A DNA stretch of 64,000 nt from Parabacteroides faecis (GTDB lineage Bacteria > Bacteroidota > Bacteroidia > Bacteroidales > Tannerellaceae). The stretch lies in NCBI RefSeq assembly GCF_014647375.1, contig NZ_BMPB01000017.1:1-64000 (forward strand), in the 5' to 3' direction. Position numbers and translations under genes: made by a program. Below are positions 38,639 through 47,309 of this stretch, piece after piece (position 1 is the stretch's first letter; every line of letters starts with the position of its first letter). A model generated the notes under the pieces. That model was not told the DNA's origin, searched no databases, and saw only the letters and a program-made list of their open reading frames with translations.

Positions 38639-39205
38639 ATGGAATTACTTAAACAGCGTATTTTGCAAGATGGCAGATGTTATCCGGGAGGCATCCTGAA
38701 AGTGGATAGTTTTATTAATCACCAGATGGACCCGATGCTTCTGTATAAGGTTGCTGAAGAATTTATCAGACGTTTTGAAGGAGAACATATCAATAAGATC
38801 GTGACGATCGAGGCCAGTGGTATTGCTCCGGCTATCATGGTCGGATATATCTTGCAATTGCCGGTGGTATTTGTGAAGAAGAAACAACCGAAGACAATGG
38901 AGAATATGCTGAGTACGGTAGTCCATTCTTTTACGAAAGATCGTGATTATACGGTTTGTATAAGTAATAACTTTTTGACAGCCGACGACCATATTCTTTT
39001 TATCGATGACTTCCTGGCTTTCGGTAATGCGGCTATGGGAATGCTGGATCTGGCAAAACAGGCAGGTGCTACTATCTCCGGCATGGGCTTTATCATAGAG
39101 AAAGCCTTTCAGGACGGTGGAAAAGCTTTGCGTGAATCGGGTATCCATGTGGAAAGCCTGGCAATCATAGATAATCTGGATGATTGTAAGATCACGATCC
39201 GCTAG
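38639..39205 (+). CDS. xpt: Xanthine phosphoribosyltransferase
   Basis: It converts xanthine and PRPP to XMP in purine salvage. The protein (188 aa) begins [23 protein letters not shown], as Xpt proteins do. It has [17 protein letters not shown] and the PRPP-binding loop [18 protein letters not shown]. The permease gene ends six bases upstream, so uptake and trapping of xanthine are coupled. I saw no purine riboswitch before this group of genes. Confidence 0.96.
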   Translation: MELLKQRILQDGRCYPGGILKVDSFINHQMDPMLLYKVAEEFIRRFEGEHINKIVTIEASGIAPAIMVGYILQLPVVFVKKKQPKTMENMLSTVVHSFTKDRDYTVCISNNFLTADDHILFIDDFLAFGNAAMGMLDLAKQAGATISGMGFIIEKAFQDGGKALRESGIHVESLAIIDNLDDCKITIR

Positions 39206-39233
39206 AAGGAAACCAACTAATTGAGTAAAAATA

Positions 39234-39647
39234 ATGAATACAGAAGTAAAAGAAAGATTGCTTGACAGGGTAAAAACGAACCCATATGTAAATCATCTGG
39301 GCGTTCAATTCACGACGGTAGAGGATGGAATAGTCGAGGCACGCATGCCTTTACATGATGAACAACGCCAGTACAGCGGGGTTATTCACGGAGGTGTGCT
39401 GGCGGCTTTGGCGGATACGATCGCCGGTTTTGCCGCTTATACGATGACACCGCTGGACAAAGATGTCCTGACGGCAGAATTGAAAGTCTCTTTTTTAAGA
39501 GCCGCCTGGGGCAAGGAACTGATCGCTAAAGGTACGGTGATCAAACCCGGACGTCACGTTCATTTCAGCGAGTGTGAGATTTATTGCGACGATAAACTGG
39601 TCAGTAAAGCATCCGGTACATTCAGTGTCGTGCAGCCCCAGGTATAA
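39234..39647 (+). CDS. PaaI-family hotdog thioesterase
   Basis: A 137-residue acyl-CoA or aryl-CoA thioesterase with a hotdog fold. The catalytic region is YSGVIHGGVLAALADTIAGFAAYT, with the HGG motif typical of the PaaI group, and ELKVSFLRAAWGKELIAKG forms the central strands. The substrate is unknown. It is the last gene of the ltaE-xpt group, 28 bases after xpt, and converges on the histidine phosphatase gene. Confidence 0.92.
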   Translation: MNTEVKERLLDRVKTNPYVNHLGVQFTTVEDGIVEARMPLHDEQRQYSGVIHGGVLAALADTIAGFAAYTMTPLDKDVLTAELKVSFLRAAWGKELIAKGTVIKPGRHVHFSECEIYCDDKLVSKASGTFSVVQPQV

Positions 39648-39665
39648 ACAATAACAAAGAATCAT

Positions 39666-40190
39666 TCAGATTGAAAAGCGCAGACAAGCTGTGTTTTTCA
39701 TGATCGGCAGCTTCAGGATATCCTCTTGCTGCCTTTTTTCTATCCGTACGATAATGGCACGGTTGAAACCTCCGTGTCCGATCGCCAGGATACGTTTTCC
39801 GGGGAAGTTCGTTTGCAGGAATTGCAGAAACTCTCCGGCTCTTTTATATAAAGCCTCCAGGCTCTCTACGCTTTCCGGGAGTTTTTTGAAATCCAGTTCA
39901 TTGGCAACCTTTCCGGTGTAAACACCCCAGTCCATTTCCCGGAGTAGCGGCGTTTGGACCGGCTCCAGTCCTTTTCGGCGGGCAACGGCCATGGCGGTAT
40001 CGTAACTTCGTGCCAGGTCGCTGCTAACGATGATATCGATCTCTTCCTTTTCTAACAGGTCGGCAAGTTGTTCCGCCTGTTGTTTGCCCAGTTCGGAGAG
40101 ATGTCCGGGCATCTGTCCCTGCATGATGCGTAGTTTATTTTCTTCCGTCTCCCCGTGACGGCTTAGTATAAGCGATATATTCTGTTCCAT
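39666..40190 (-). CDS. Histidine phosphatase (phosphoglycerate-mutase-like) family protein
   Basis: A 174-residue cytoplasmic phosphatase. The phospho-histidine His12 lies in LILSRHGETEEN. The second catalytic His lies in AIGHGGFNRAIIV, and SDLARSYDTAMAVA is the usual helix. It is the last gene of the dnaG group, one base after the ABC permease gene. The substrate could be a sugar phosphate, alpha-ribazole phosphate or a nucleotide, and sequence does not decide. Confidence 0.92.
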   Translation of the reverse strand: MEQNISLILSRHGETEENKLRIMQGQMPGHLSELGKQQAEQLADLLEKEEIDIIVSSDLARSYDTAMAVARRKGLEPVQTPLLREMDWGVYTGKVANELDFKKLPESVESLEALYKRAGEFLQFLQTNFPGKRILAIGHGGFNRAIIVRIEKRQQEDILKLPIMKNTACLRFSI

Positions 40191-40191
40191 A

Positions 40192-41502
40192 TTATTTATA
40201 TTTGATCCATTTGATCATCTCTTTGATGCTCGGTTTCTTTCCGTACATCAGGATACCGACCCGGTATATCTTGGCGGATATCCAGACAATTCCGATAGCG
40301 GAAGCATATAATAACGCTACAGACAATAACTTTTCCCATAACGGTATTTCAAACGGGATGCGTACCATCATGACGATCGGAGAGGTGAACGGAATCATCG
40401 AACACCAGAATGCCAACGGTCCGTCCGGGTTCTCCATACTATATATACCGGCATACAAAGCAAAGATCATAAAGATCGTAACCGGAGCCATAAACTGCTG
40501 GGTATCCTCCTGGCTGTCGACAGCCGAACCGATAGCAGCAAATATGGAGGCATATAACATATAACCGCCAATAAAATAGATGATGAAAGAGATTCCTATT
40601 TCCGCAATATTGATCGAATTGATAATTCCCATAATCTCATTGCCCGAAGAGGAAGCCAGTGCGCCTGCATCCATCATACCCATGGACGGGGTTGCCTGTA
40701 AGGCTGTCACATCCGCACCACCGGAGAACATGAATCCTCCGACAGCCACGAGGATCGTTGTGATAACTCCCCACAGGAATACCTGTGTCAGCCCGACAAA
40801 GCCGATACCGATGATTTTCCCCATCATCAGATCGAACGGGCGAACCGATGAGATCATCACTTCAATGATACGGTTGGTCTTTTCTTCCATAACACCTTGC
40901 ATCACCATCGCTCCATACATCATGATAAACATATAAATGATAAAGGTAAATACCATCCCGATCACGGAAGCCACGGTAGCCGATGAGGCACTTTCCTTGC
41001 CATCTTCACTCCATTTGATCGTTTGTACATTAAAGTTTATCTTACTTTCCCGGATGATCTCTTTCAGGTTAGGGATATTGAAGGATGCCAGTTTCTCGCT
41101 TTCCAGCTGTTTGCTGAGTGTCTGGTTGACCATCCGGCTCAGTTCTACCGGTACTTGTTTTTCAGAATACAAGGTCGCTGCTTTGGGATTGTCCAGCAGA
41201 TCGTCCGTGATACTCAGGAAGGCAAATATTTCTTTGTCCTCGTTTTGCCGGTATTCATCCAGCGTCTTATTGCTATGGATGAAATGATAGCTTTCGTTAT
41301 TCTCGAACAACGGGGCATACTTTCCGGTCGTATCGATGATGGCAACGTTACGTACTTCGTCTCCCTTGATGGTCGATAACCATAACGGCACGAATACCAG
41401 TGCGGCAAACAGAAATGGTGTAAGGAACGTTAGCAGGATAAACGACTTTTTGCTTACCCGGCGCAGATATTCTCTTTTGATAATAAGTCCTATTTTATTC
41501 AT
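40192..41502 (-). CDS. ABC-2 type transporter permease (NatB-like)
   Basis: A 436-residue permease. One helix near residues 20-45 is followed by a large extracytoplasmic domain of about 150 residues. A block of five helices comes after it, with MEEKTNRIIEVMISSVRPFDLMMGKIIGIG, the family coupling region. NatB homologues with NatA export sodium or other small solutes, but the substrate is not predictable. Its start overlaps the ATPase gene by four bases. Confidence 0.92.
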   Translation of the reverse strand: MNKIGLIIKREYLRRVSKKSFILLTFLTPFLFAALVFVPLWLSTIKGDEVRNVAIIDTTGKYAPLFENNESYHFIHSNKTLDEYRQNEDKEIFAFLSITDDLLDNPKAATLYSEKQVPVELSRMVNQTLSKQLESEKLASFNIPNLKEIIRESKINFNVQTIKWSEDGKESASSATVASVIGMVFTFIIYMFIMMYGAMVMQGVMEEKTNRIIEVMISSVRPFDLMMGKIIGIGFVGLTQVFLWGVITTILVAVGGFMFSGGADVTALQATPSMGMMDAGALASSSGNEIMGIINSINIAEIGISFIIYFIGGYMLYASIFAAIGSAVDSQEDTQQFMAPVTIFMIFALYAGIYSMENPDGPLAFWCSMIPFTSPIVMMVRIPFEIPLWEKLLSVALLYASAIGIVWISAKIYRVGILMYGKKPSIKEMIKWIKYK

Positions 41503-42425
41503 GCCAGTGTAGAGTTTGTGCCCGAAACGGTATTAATAAATATATCATTCATGGATGGAAGTTCTTCGGTAAACGATAGAATCTCGACCTCTTCGGATAA
41601 AGCGGATAATAAGGCGGAATTGCTGACTCCGTCTGCTTTATGGATTTGTAATTCGCGTATTCCACTTTGGTCTTTTTCAGAAAGCAGCGTGAAAATATCA
41701 GAATGATCGTTTGAAAGTTCGCTGTCGGATGAGATACGCAGTGTAAACGTATTGTTACGAAAACGGTTTCTGATCTCCGCTACATTACCCGACAGTACGA
41801 CTTGCGATTTGTTGATCAGGGCTATATTGTCACATATTTCTTCGACCGAAGCCATATTATGGGTAGAGAAGATGATCGTATGCCCTTTTTCTTTCAGTTC
41901 CAGGATTTCCTGTTTCAGCCGTTCTGCATTCACCGGGTCGAAGCCGCTGAACGGTTCATCGAAGATGAGCAATGCCGGTTCGTGTATCACGGTTATGATG
42001 AACTGTACTTTCTGTTGCATCCCTTTTGATAACTCCTCCAGTTTCTTATTCCACCAGGGCATGATGTCGAACTTTTCAAACCAGCGGGTCAGGCGAGTCC
42101 GGGCTTCCTGATAGGACAATCCTTTCAGTTGGGCGAGATAAATGGCCTGTTCGCCGACCTTCATCTTTTTGTATAATCCCCGTTCTTCGGGCAGGTAACC
42201 GATCTGATAAATATCTTCCGGCTTCGATTCGCGGCCGTTGAAACGGACAATTCCGCTGTCAGGAGCCGTGATACGGTTGATAATACGGATCAGCGTGGTT
42301 TTTCCGGCACCGTTCGGTCCGAGTAACCCGAATATTTTCCCTTCGGGAACTTGTATGCTGACTTTATTCAGGGCAAGATGATTGGCATATTGTTTGACCA
42401 CATCTTCTGTTTCCAGAAAGTTCAT
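41499..42425 (-). CDS. ABC transporter ATP-binding protein (NatA-like)
   Basis: The ATPase partner of the adjacent permease. Walker A is LLGPNGAGKTTLIRI, the signature is ELSKGMQQKVQFI, Walker B is ALLIFDEPFSGFDPVN, and the switch His is in FSTHNMASVEEIC. After the ATPase core (about 1-220) there is a C-terminal extension of about 85 residues, common in this subfamily. The length is 308 aa. It starts 14 bases after dnaG ends, so the exporter is cotranscribed with primase. Confidence 0.95.
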   Translation of the reverse strand: MNFLETEDVVKQYANHLALNKVSIQVPEGKIFGLLGPNGAGKTTLIRIINRITAPDSGIVRFNGRESKPEDIYQIGYLPEERGLYKKMKVGEQAIYLAQLKGLSYQEARTRLTRWFEKFDIMPWWNKKLEELSKGMQQKVQFIITVIHEPALLIFDEPFSGFDPVNAERLKQEILELKEKGHTIIFSTHNMASVEEICDNIALINKSQVVLSGNVAEIRNRFRNNTFTLRISSDSELSNDHSDIFTLLSEKDQSGIRELQIHKADGVSNSALLSALSEEVEILSFTEELPSMNDIFINTVSGTNSTLA

Positions 42426-42439
42426 AGGCTTTAAGATTG

Positions 42440-44584
42440 TTACATTTTTAATACGATACGTTCTCCTAATTCTTTACTCAATACATTTTTTATTTCGTTC
42501 AGGTGGGTGAGTTGTTTCATCAACTCGAACACCTTATCTTCATTTCCCTGGGCATGTGCCTCTTTAATACCCAGTTGTGCCTCCTTTATCTGCCGGAGGA
42601 TATAGGCATCTTTCATGGCATATAGTTCACGGATGACCAGTTGGTCCAGTTTATCCTGCTCCTGTTCCAACTCGCGGTATTTACTGTGATATTTGCTTAG
42701 TTGATACTTTTCGCTGATCAGGTTGGCGGCGAGCCTGCTGACATTCGGATCCGGATGGGCCAGAAAATAACGGCTGGCTTTAAATCCCTCGGTCTTGCAT
42801 TTCTCTGAGGCTTCGTCGAGCATGCTTTTAAAGATAGGGGTATAAAAAGTCAGATCGTCACGCTCCAGGTCGTAACGGATATATTCTGCAACTCGCATTA
42901 TGACCTGTTCGTTTGTCTCCTCATCCACATAATCGAACAAGACCTGTTCACCGTACCGCACGATATATTTCAACAACGTAAGCTCATATACCTCATATGG
43001 AGAGCGTTTCGGTTGGACGGGATGGACCGGTTGTGTAGGTTGTACCGGCGGAAAATCGGGCGGTGGAACCTCCATAGGCCCTGTCTCTTCCATCGGATAT
43101 TCTTCCATTGGCGGTGGAGGAGGAGGCATATTATCGTCCGGTAATGGCATCGCATCGTCCGGCGGTGGCAAAAAGCTATCCTCAACGATTGGCTGGTAAC
43201 CGGGAATATCAGGATATTCCGGTATTATACTCATCGTATTGGATACCGGAGGAGTACCCTGTGTATTTTGTCTTTCTTCTTTGCTTAAACGAATTTTATT
43301 GACTTCGTTCAACAACACCTGTTCGTCTATCTCCATCATTGCACTGCATTCGCGGATATAGATTGAACGGGCAATATTGTCGGGAATGATGGCTACCGTA
43401 CGGATAATATCCGTGATCAGCGACGATCGTTTGATCGGATCGTTTCCTGCATCATCCAATAATAAACGGGTTTTGAAGCGGATAAAGTCTGTTTCGCTCT
43501 GCTTGATAAATTCAGCAAACTGACTGGCATTGTGTTTACGGGCGAACGAGTCGGGGTCTTCACCGTTGGGGAGCAGGACCACCTTGACATTCATGCCATC
43601 TTCCAGCAACAGGTCGATACCGCGCAGAGCGGCTTTGATACCGGCGGCATCACCGTCATATAATACGGTTATGTTACTGGTGAAACGGTGTATAAGCCGT
43701 ATCTGTCCTTGTGTAAGAGCCGTACCGGAAGAAGCAACGACATTCTCGATTCCCGCCTGGTGCATGGAGATCACATCGGTATAGCCTTCCACCAGGAAAC
43801 AGCGGTCTTCCTTTACGATGGCCTGTTTGGCGAAATAGATACCGTACAACTCATTACTCTTGTGATAAATCTCACTTTCCGGTGAGTTGACGTATTTGGC
43901 TGTCTTCTCGTCTTTTTTGAGTACGCGTCCACCGAAAGCTACGACTTTTCCGCTTAGGGTATGTACAGGAAAGATCACACGGCCACGGAAACGGTCATTG
44001 ACTCCTCCGTTGTCATAGACGATGACGAGTCCTGTCTTTTCGAGAAATTCTTTTTTATAACCGTTCTTGGTTGCTGCCTTATATAAAGCATCCCGCTGGT
44101 CAAGACTGTAACCTAACTGAAATTTACGGATGGTGTCTTCCCGAAATCCACGTTCGGCAAAATAACGCAATCCGACGGTTTTCCCTTCTACGTGTTCGTA
44201 CAGTTGGGTGCTGAAATACTGTTGTGCCCAACTGTTGACGATCAACATACTTTCCCGGTCGCTGCGTCTTTGCTTTTCCTTATCGGTCAGTTCCCGTTCC
44301 TGTATCTCGATGTTGTATTTCTTGGCAAGATAACGTAAGGCATCGAAATAGTTCAGCTGTTCATGCTTCATAATAAAATGAACAGCCGTGCCTCCTTCGC
44401 CGCAGGCAAAACATTTACATATATTTTTAGCCGGAGAGACGTAGAAAGAGGGTGTTTTGTCAGTATGAAACGGACATAATCCTACATAGTTGATCCCTCG
44501 CTTACGCAAGGTAACGAATTCAGAAACAACATCCACAATGTTTGCAGCGTCAAGTATCCGGTCTATGGTAGGTTGATCGATCAT
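42440..44584 (-). CDS. dnaG: DNA primase
   Basis: It makes RNA primers for replication. The zinc-binding domain (about 1-100) has CPFHTDKTPSFYVSP and CKCFACGEGG, a CHC2 finger. The Toprim catalytic core has EGYTDVISMHQAGI and VLYDGDAAGIKAALRG, whose acidic residues bind magnesium. The C-terminal helicase-binding domain (about 545-714) follows a linker (about 456-528) that is extremely rich in Pro, Met, Glu and Asp. This linker explains the length of 714 aa against about 580-600 in E. coli. It heads a group with the NatAB-like exporter and histidine phosphatase. Confidence 0.97.
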   Translation of the reverse strand: MIDQPTIDRILDAANIVDVVSEFVTLRKRGINYVGLCPFHTDKTPSFYVSPAKNICKCFACGEGGTAVHFIMKHEQLNYFDALRYLAKKYNIEIQERELTDKEKQRRSDRESMLIVNSWAQQYFSTQLYEHVEGKTVGLRYFAERGFREDTIRKFQLGYSLDQRDALYKAATKNGYKKEFLEKTGLVIVYDNGGVNDRFRGRVIFPVHTLSGKVVAFGGRVLKKDEKTAKYVNSPESEIYHKSNELYGIYFAKQAIVKEDRCFLVEGYTDVISMHQAGIENVVASSGTALTQGQIRLIHRFTSNITVLYDGDAAGIKAALRGIDLLLEDGMNVKVVLLPNGEDPDSFARKHNASQFAEFIKQSETDFIRFKTRLLLDDAGNDPIKRSSLITDIIRTVAIIPDNIARSIYIRECSAMMEIDEQVLLNEVNKIRLSKEERQNTQGTPPVSNTMSIIPEYPDIPGYQPIVEDSFLPPPDDAMPLPDDNMPPPPPPMEEYPMEETGPMEVPPPDFPPVQPTQPVHPVQPKRSPYEVYELTLLKYIVRYGEQVLFDYVDEETNEQVIMRVAEYIRYDLERDDLTFYTPIFKSMLDEASEKCKTEGFKASRYFLAHPDPNVSRLAANLISEKYQLSKYHSKYRELEQEQDKLDQLVIRELYAMKDAYILRQIKEAQLGIKEAHAQGNEDKVFELMKQLTHLNEIKNVLSKELGERIVLKM

Positions 44585-44616
44585 TTAATTATTTCCTTCC
44601 TTATAATAACGGAAGG

Positions 44617-44624
44617 CAAATGTA
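44617..44624 (-). promoter_or_regulatory. dnaG promoter -7 element
   Basis: On the minus strand this reads TACATTTG, a match to TANNTTTG, 33 bases before the dnaG start. The -33 side is weak. Confidence 0.55.
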
Positions 44625-44645
44625 GTGATTTTATTTGAAATATGT

Positions 44646-46238
44646 TTACAGGACTGCTACCTGTTGTTCAAACTCTTCTTTATTCAGTGCCTTGCTTCTG
44701 ACCTTGCTTCGGTAGGAATAAACCGTAGCCAGCGAATATCCCAGGAAATGGGCGATATTGCTACTGTCGTTTATTCCGAGCCGGATGAGGGCGAAGATGC
44801 GGAGTTCGGTCGATAATATCTCACCGGATTTAGGATATAATTTTCCTTCTTCCGTCATTAAGCCGTTAAAAGATTCGATGAAACGGGGGAAGAGCCGGAG
44901 GAATGATTTATCGAACTCGTTGTAGAAGTTTTTCCGCTCGTCGCGTATGAATTGTTCGGACTTGATCGTCTTGAACAAATCATCCAGCTTGGAGGCCATT
45001 GCCAGTTTGGCGAGTGAACGGCGATATGTATCCAGTTTATCCAGATAGATAACGCATTGGTTCAGGTAGAGTGCGATGTATTCTTCTTTTATTTTGCTGG
45101 CCTGGCTCAGTTCCTGGTTGATCTCCTGTAACTGTTCGTTGGCGGCACTGACTTTCTTACGCATAAACGACAGCTTTTTCATCTGGCGGTAGAGGTAAAC
45201 GATGGTGATCAGTAAAAGGACTGCCATCAGGCTGATGCTGATAAGCAGGGTGCGGGTAATCTGTTTCTCTTTCTGTATCTTTAGTTTATAAACTTTATCC
45301 ACGATCGGGAAAAACTCGGTCACTTCGACTGAACGGAGACGGGCATTGCAGGCAACGGCATCTTCCATCGAACAGCTCAGGTATTTGTATGCCCGTTCGA
45401 TATCTCCCTTTTCAAACATGAGTAACGCCAGTTTTTGCAGGGATATATATTCACGTTTGGCTGCTTTCAGATCGCTGATCGCTGTTTGGGACAGGTTATA
45501 GATCTGCTTTTCCGTATCGCCTTTTTGAGCGTATGCCTGGGATAGGTTATATAATATGTATATAGCGGATTCTGTGCCCTGAGCTTTTGTCAGTTCGTCG
45601 TTCATCAGGCGAATGGCTTCATCCGGATTACCGTTTACGATCAACTGGTCTGCCAGTACGATATTATGGTCGATGCCGTTTGGCGTAACAGCCAGGATCG
45701 AATCGCGGTAAGCGTTTGTCTGGGCGATGTATTTATGACGGTCGTTCGTGCGGGTGTAATCGGCTATCCATCCATAGAAAGTACGGCTGGTATAATAATA
45801 ATAAAGTAATGAGCCTTCACTAAGACTCTCTCTCTGTATTTGTTCCAGCTGTTCGGGAACTTCGTTATAAAGCCCCATGATACCGAGAACCTCTGCCCGG
45901 GCTATCCGCAGGTCATTCTTATAGGATGGGTTACGGAGTGAGTCGGTCAAAGCCTCTCTTCTTTCCAGGTAATGCAAGGCTGAATCTGCCTGGAAATGCA
46001 GGTAGATACCGAATAAAGTTCCGTATAGTTCATATTTGCTTTCCAGCGAAGAGGTCGCTTTCAACAGACTTTTAATGCTATCGGCTTCCTGTTCCCGTTG
46101 CTGCTGGAAGAAAGGTTTCTGCGCAATCGTGCGATCCAGTTCTTTTAGCAGGGATAGATTCGTCTTGTCTTTTTCAGAAGCATAAGGCAACTGAATGCAG
46201 AACAGAAACAGGAGAATGGCTGATATCGTTTTAGTCAT
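44646..46238 (-). CDS. DUF6377 membrane sensor-regulator (SusR-like)
   Basis: A 530-residue membrane regulator. A signal peptide (1-20) leads into TPR-like helical repeats in the periplasm (about 25-330). One transmembrane helix (about 337-357, TLLISISLMAVLLLITIVYLY) is followed by a coiled coil (about 358-395). A cytoplasmic domain ends in a helix-turn-helix-like region: LRIFALIRLGINDSSNIAHFLGYSLATVYSYRSKVRSKA. This layout is that of DUF6377 proteins, to which I believe SusR, the maltose regulator of Bacteroides starch loci, belongs. The susA gene lies 3.8 kb away. The start overlaps the AraC gene by four bases (ATGA). Control of sus is inferred. Confidence 0.82.
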   Translation of the reverse strand: MTKTISAILLFLFCIQLPYASEKDKTNLSLLKELDRTIAQKPFFQQQREQEADSIKSLLKATSSLESKYELYGTLFGIYLHFQADSALHYLERREALTDSLRNPSYKNDLRIARAEVLGIMGLYNEVPEQLEQIQRESLSEGSLLYYYYTSRTFYGWIADYTRTNDRHKYIAQTNAYRDSILAVTPNGIDHNIVLADQLIVNGNPDEAIRLMNDELTKAQGTESAIYILYNLSQAYAQKGDTEKQIYNLSQTAISDLKAAKREYISLQKLALLMFEKGDIERAYKYLSCSMEDAVACNARLRSVEVTEFFPIVDKVYKLKIQKEKQITRTLLISISLMAVLLLITIVYLYRQMKKLSFMRKKVSAANEQLQEINQELSQASKIKEEYIALYLNQCVIYLDKLDTYRRSLAKLAMASKLDDLFKTIKSEQFIRDERKNFYNEFDKSFLRLFPRFIESFNGLMTEEGKLYPKSGEILSTELRIFALIRLGINDSSNIAHFLGYSLATVYSYRSKVRSKALNKEEFEQQVAVL

Positions 46239-47146
46239 AGGAGTGTTTTTCTCAATGTTCTGTATTCATTTGGCGAATATCCGACGATACGCTTAAATGC
46301 CCTACTAAAATATTGTGGATATTGATACCCTAGAGCATAAGCGACATCACTGATTGATTTGGCCGGGTCGGCGAGTAACTCTTTTGCTGTATCCATTATT
46401 TTCGACAAGATATATTCCTGTGCAGAAGAACCGGTTACTTTTTTTATCAGATCTCCGAAGTAATTCGCCGATAAGTGTAGTTTTTCTGCACAATAAGCTA
46501 CGGTCGGTGTTCCAAATAACTGGGGTTTATCCGACGTAAAATAATCGTTCAGTAACGCTTCGAAGGTGCTGAGCGTATCTTTATTCTCTTTTTTGCGGGT
46601 AATGAACTGACGATCATAAAACCGGGTACAATAATTGAGTAATAACTCGATAGCCGAGGCAATAATCAGGTTACTGTGCTTGTCCGTCGCTCCTTTGATT
46701 TCTTCATCGATCTTTATCATACAGTCGATAACGGTTTGTCGCTCCTGTTTCGAAAGGTGTAGTGCCTCATTGACTGCATAGGAAAAAAATGTATAGTCTT
46801 GCATATGACGTCCCAGGGGGGTGCCGTGTAACAACTCGGGTTGAAATGTCAGCCACCACCCTTTGGGCTGAAATACTTCACCTGTATCGTCGTTACCGAT
46901 AATCTGTCCCGGTGCGGCAAACACCAGTGTCTCCTCCTGAAAATCGTATAATTTTCGACCGTATTTAATCTGGTCGGCACATTTAATGTCTTTTAGATAA
47001 ATGACATAGAATCCAATATTTTTACGGGTATGATGCAACGGTTTGATTTTCGACGCATCGATCACGCTGACCAATGGATGGGGAGTCTCTATACCCAAAA
47101 AATCATTGTAATCTTTGATCGTATTCAGTTTTATAATCTTCTCCAT
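46235..47146 (-). CDS. AraC-family transcriptional regulator
   Basis: The N-terminal part (about 1-190) is a ligand-binding cupin-like domain. The C-terminus (about 200-303) is the AraC double helix-turn-helix with AEKLHLSANYFGDLIKKVTGSSAQEYI and SISDVAYALGYQYPQYFSRAFKRIVGYSPNEYR. I start at the ATG at 47146. An ATG at 47161 would lie only a few bases after the expected transcription start. It is divergent from the hydrolase-cupin genes, which it may control. Its stop overlaps the start of the DUF6377 gene. Confidence 0.92.
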   Translation of the reverse strand: MEKIIKLNTIKDYNDFLGIETPHPLVSVIDASKIKPLHHTRKNIGFYVIYLKDIKCADQIKYGRKLYDFQEETLVFAAPGQIIGNDDTGEVFQPKGWWLTFQPELLHGTPLGRHMQDYTFFSYAVNEALHLSKQERQTVIDCMIKIDEEIKGATDKHSNLIIASAIELLLNYCTRFYDRQFITRKKENKDTLSTFEALLNDYFTSDKPQLFGTPTVAYCAEKLHLSANYFGDLIKKVTGSSAQEYILSKIMDTAKELLADPAKSISDVAYALGYQYPQYFSRAFKRIVGYSPNEYRTLRKTLL

Positions 47147-47171
47147 AACAGCATGTATCATTGTTTCTATA

Positions 47172-47179
47172 CAAAAATA
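47172..47179 (-). promoter_or_regulatory. AraC gene promoter -7 element
   Basis: On the minus strand this is TATTTTTG, a match to TANNTTTG, about 25 bases before the chosen start codon at 47146. Confidence 0.5.
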
Positions 47180-47239
47180 AGAAATATCTTCGGGTTGTCA
47201 GTCCTGATCTGTAATAATTATACACAGAACCGTAATTTA

Positions 47240-47274
47240 TGACCGGTCAAAGCAGAAATATCAGACTAATTTTG
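47240..47274 (+). promoter_or_regulatory. Promoter and palindromic operator for the hydrolase-cupin genes
   Basis: TAATTTTG at 47267-47274 matches the -7 consensus, 36 bases before the start at 47310. TGACCGGTCA at 47240-47249 is a perfect ten-base palindrome at the place where the -33 element should be. A poor -33 with a palindrome in its place suggests an activator-dependent promoter, which is inference. Confidence 0.55.
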
Positions 47275-47309
47275 CATCAGATAAAACAGATAAATAAATA
47301 TTCAGAACA

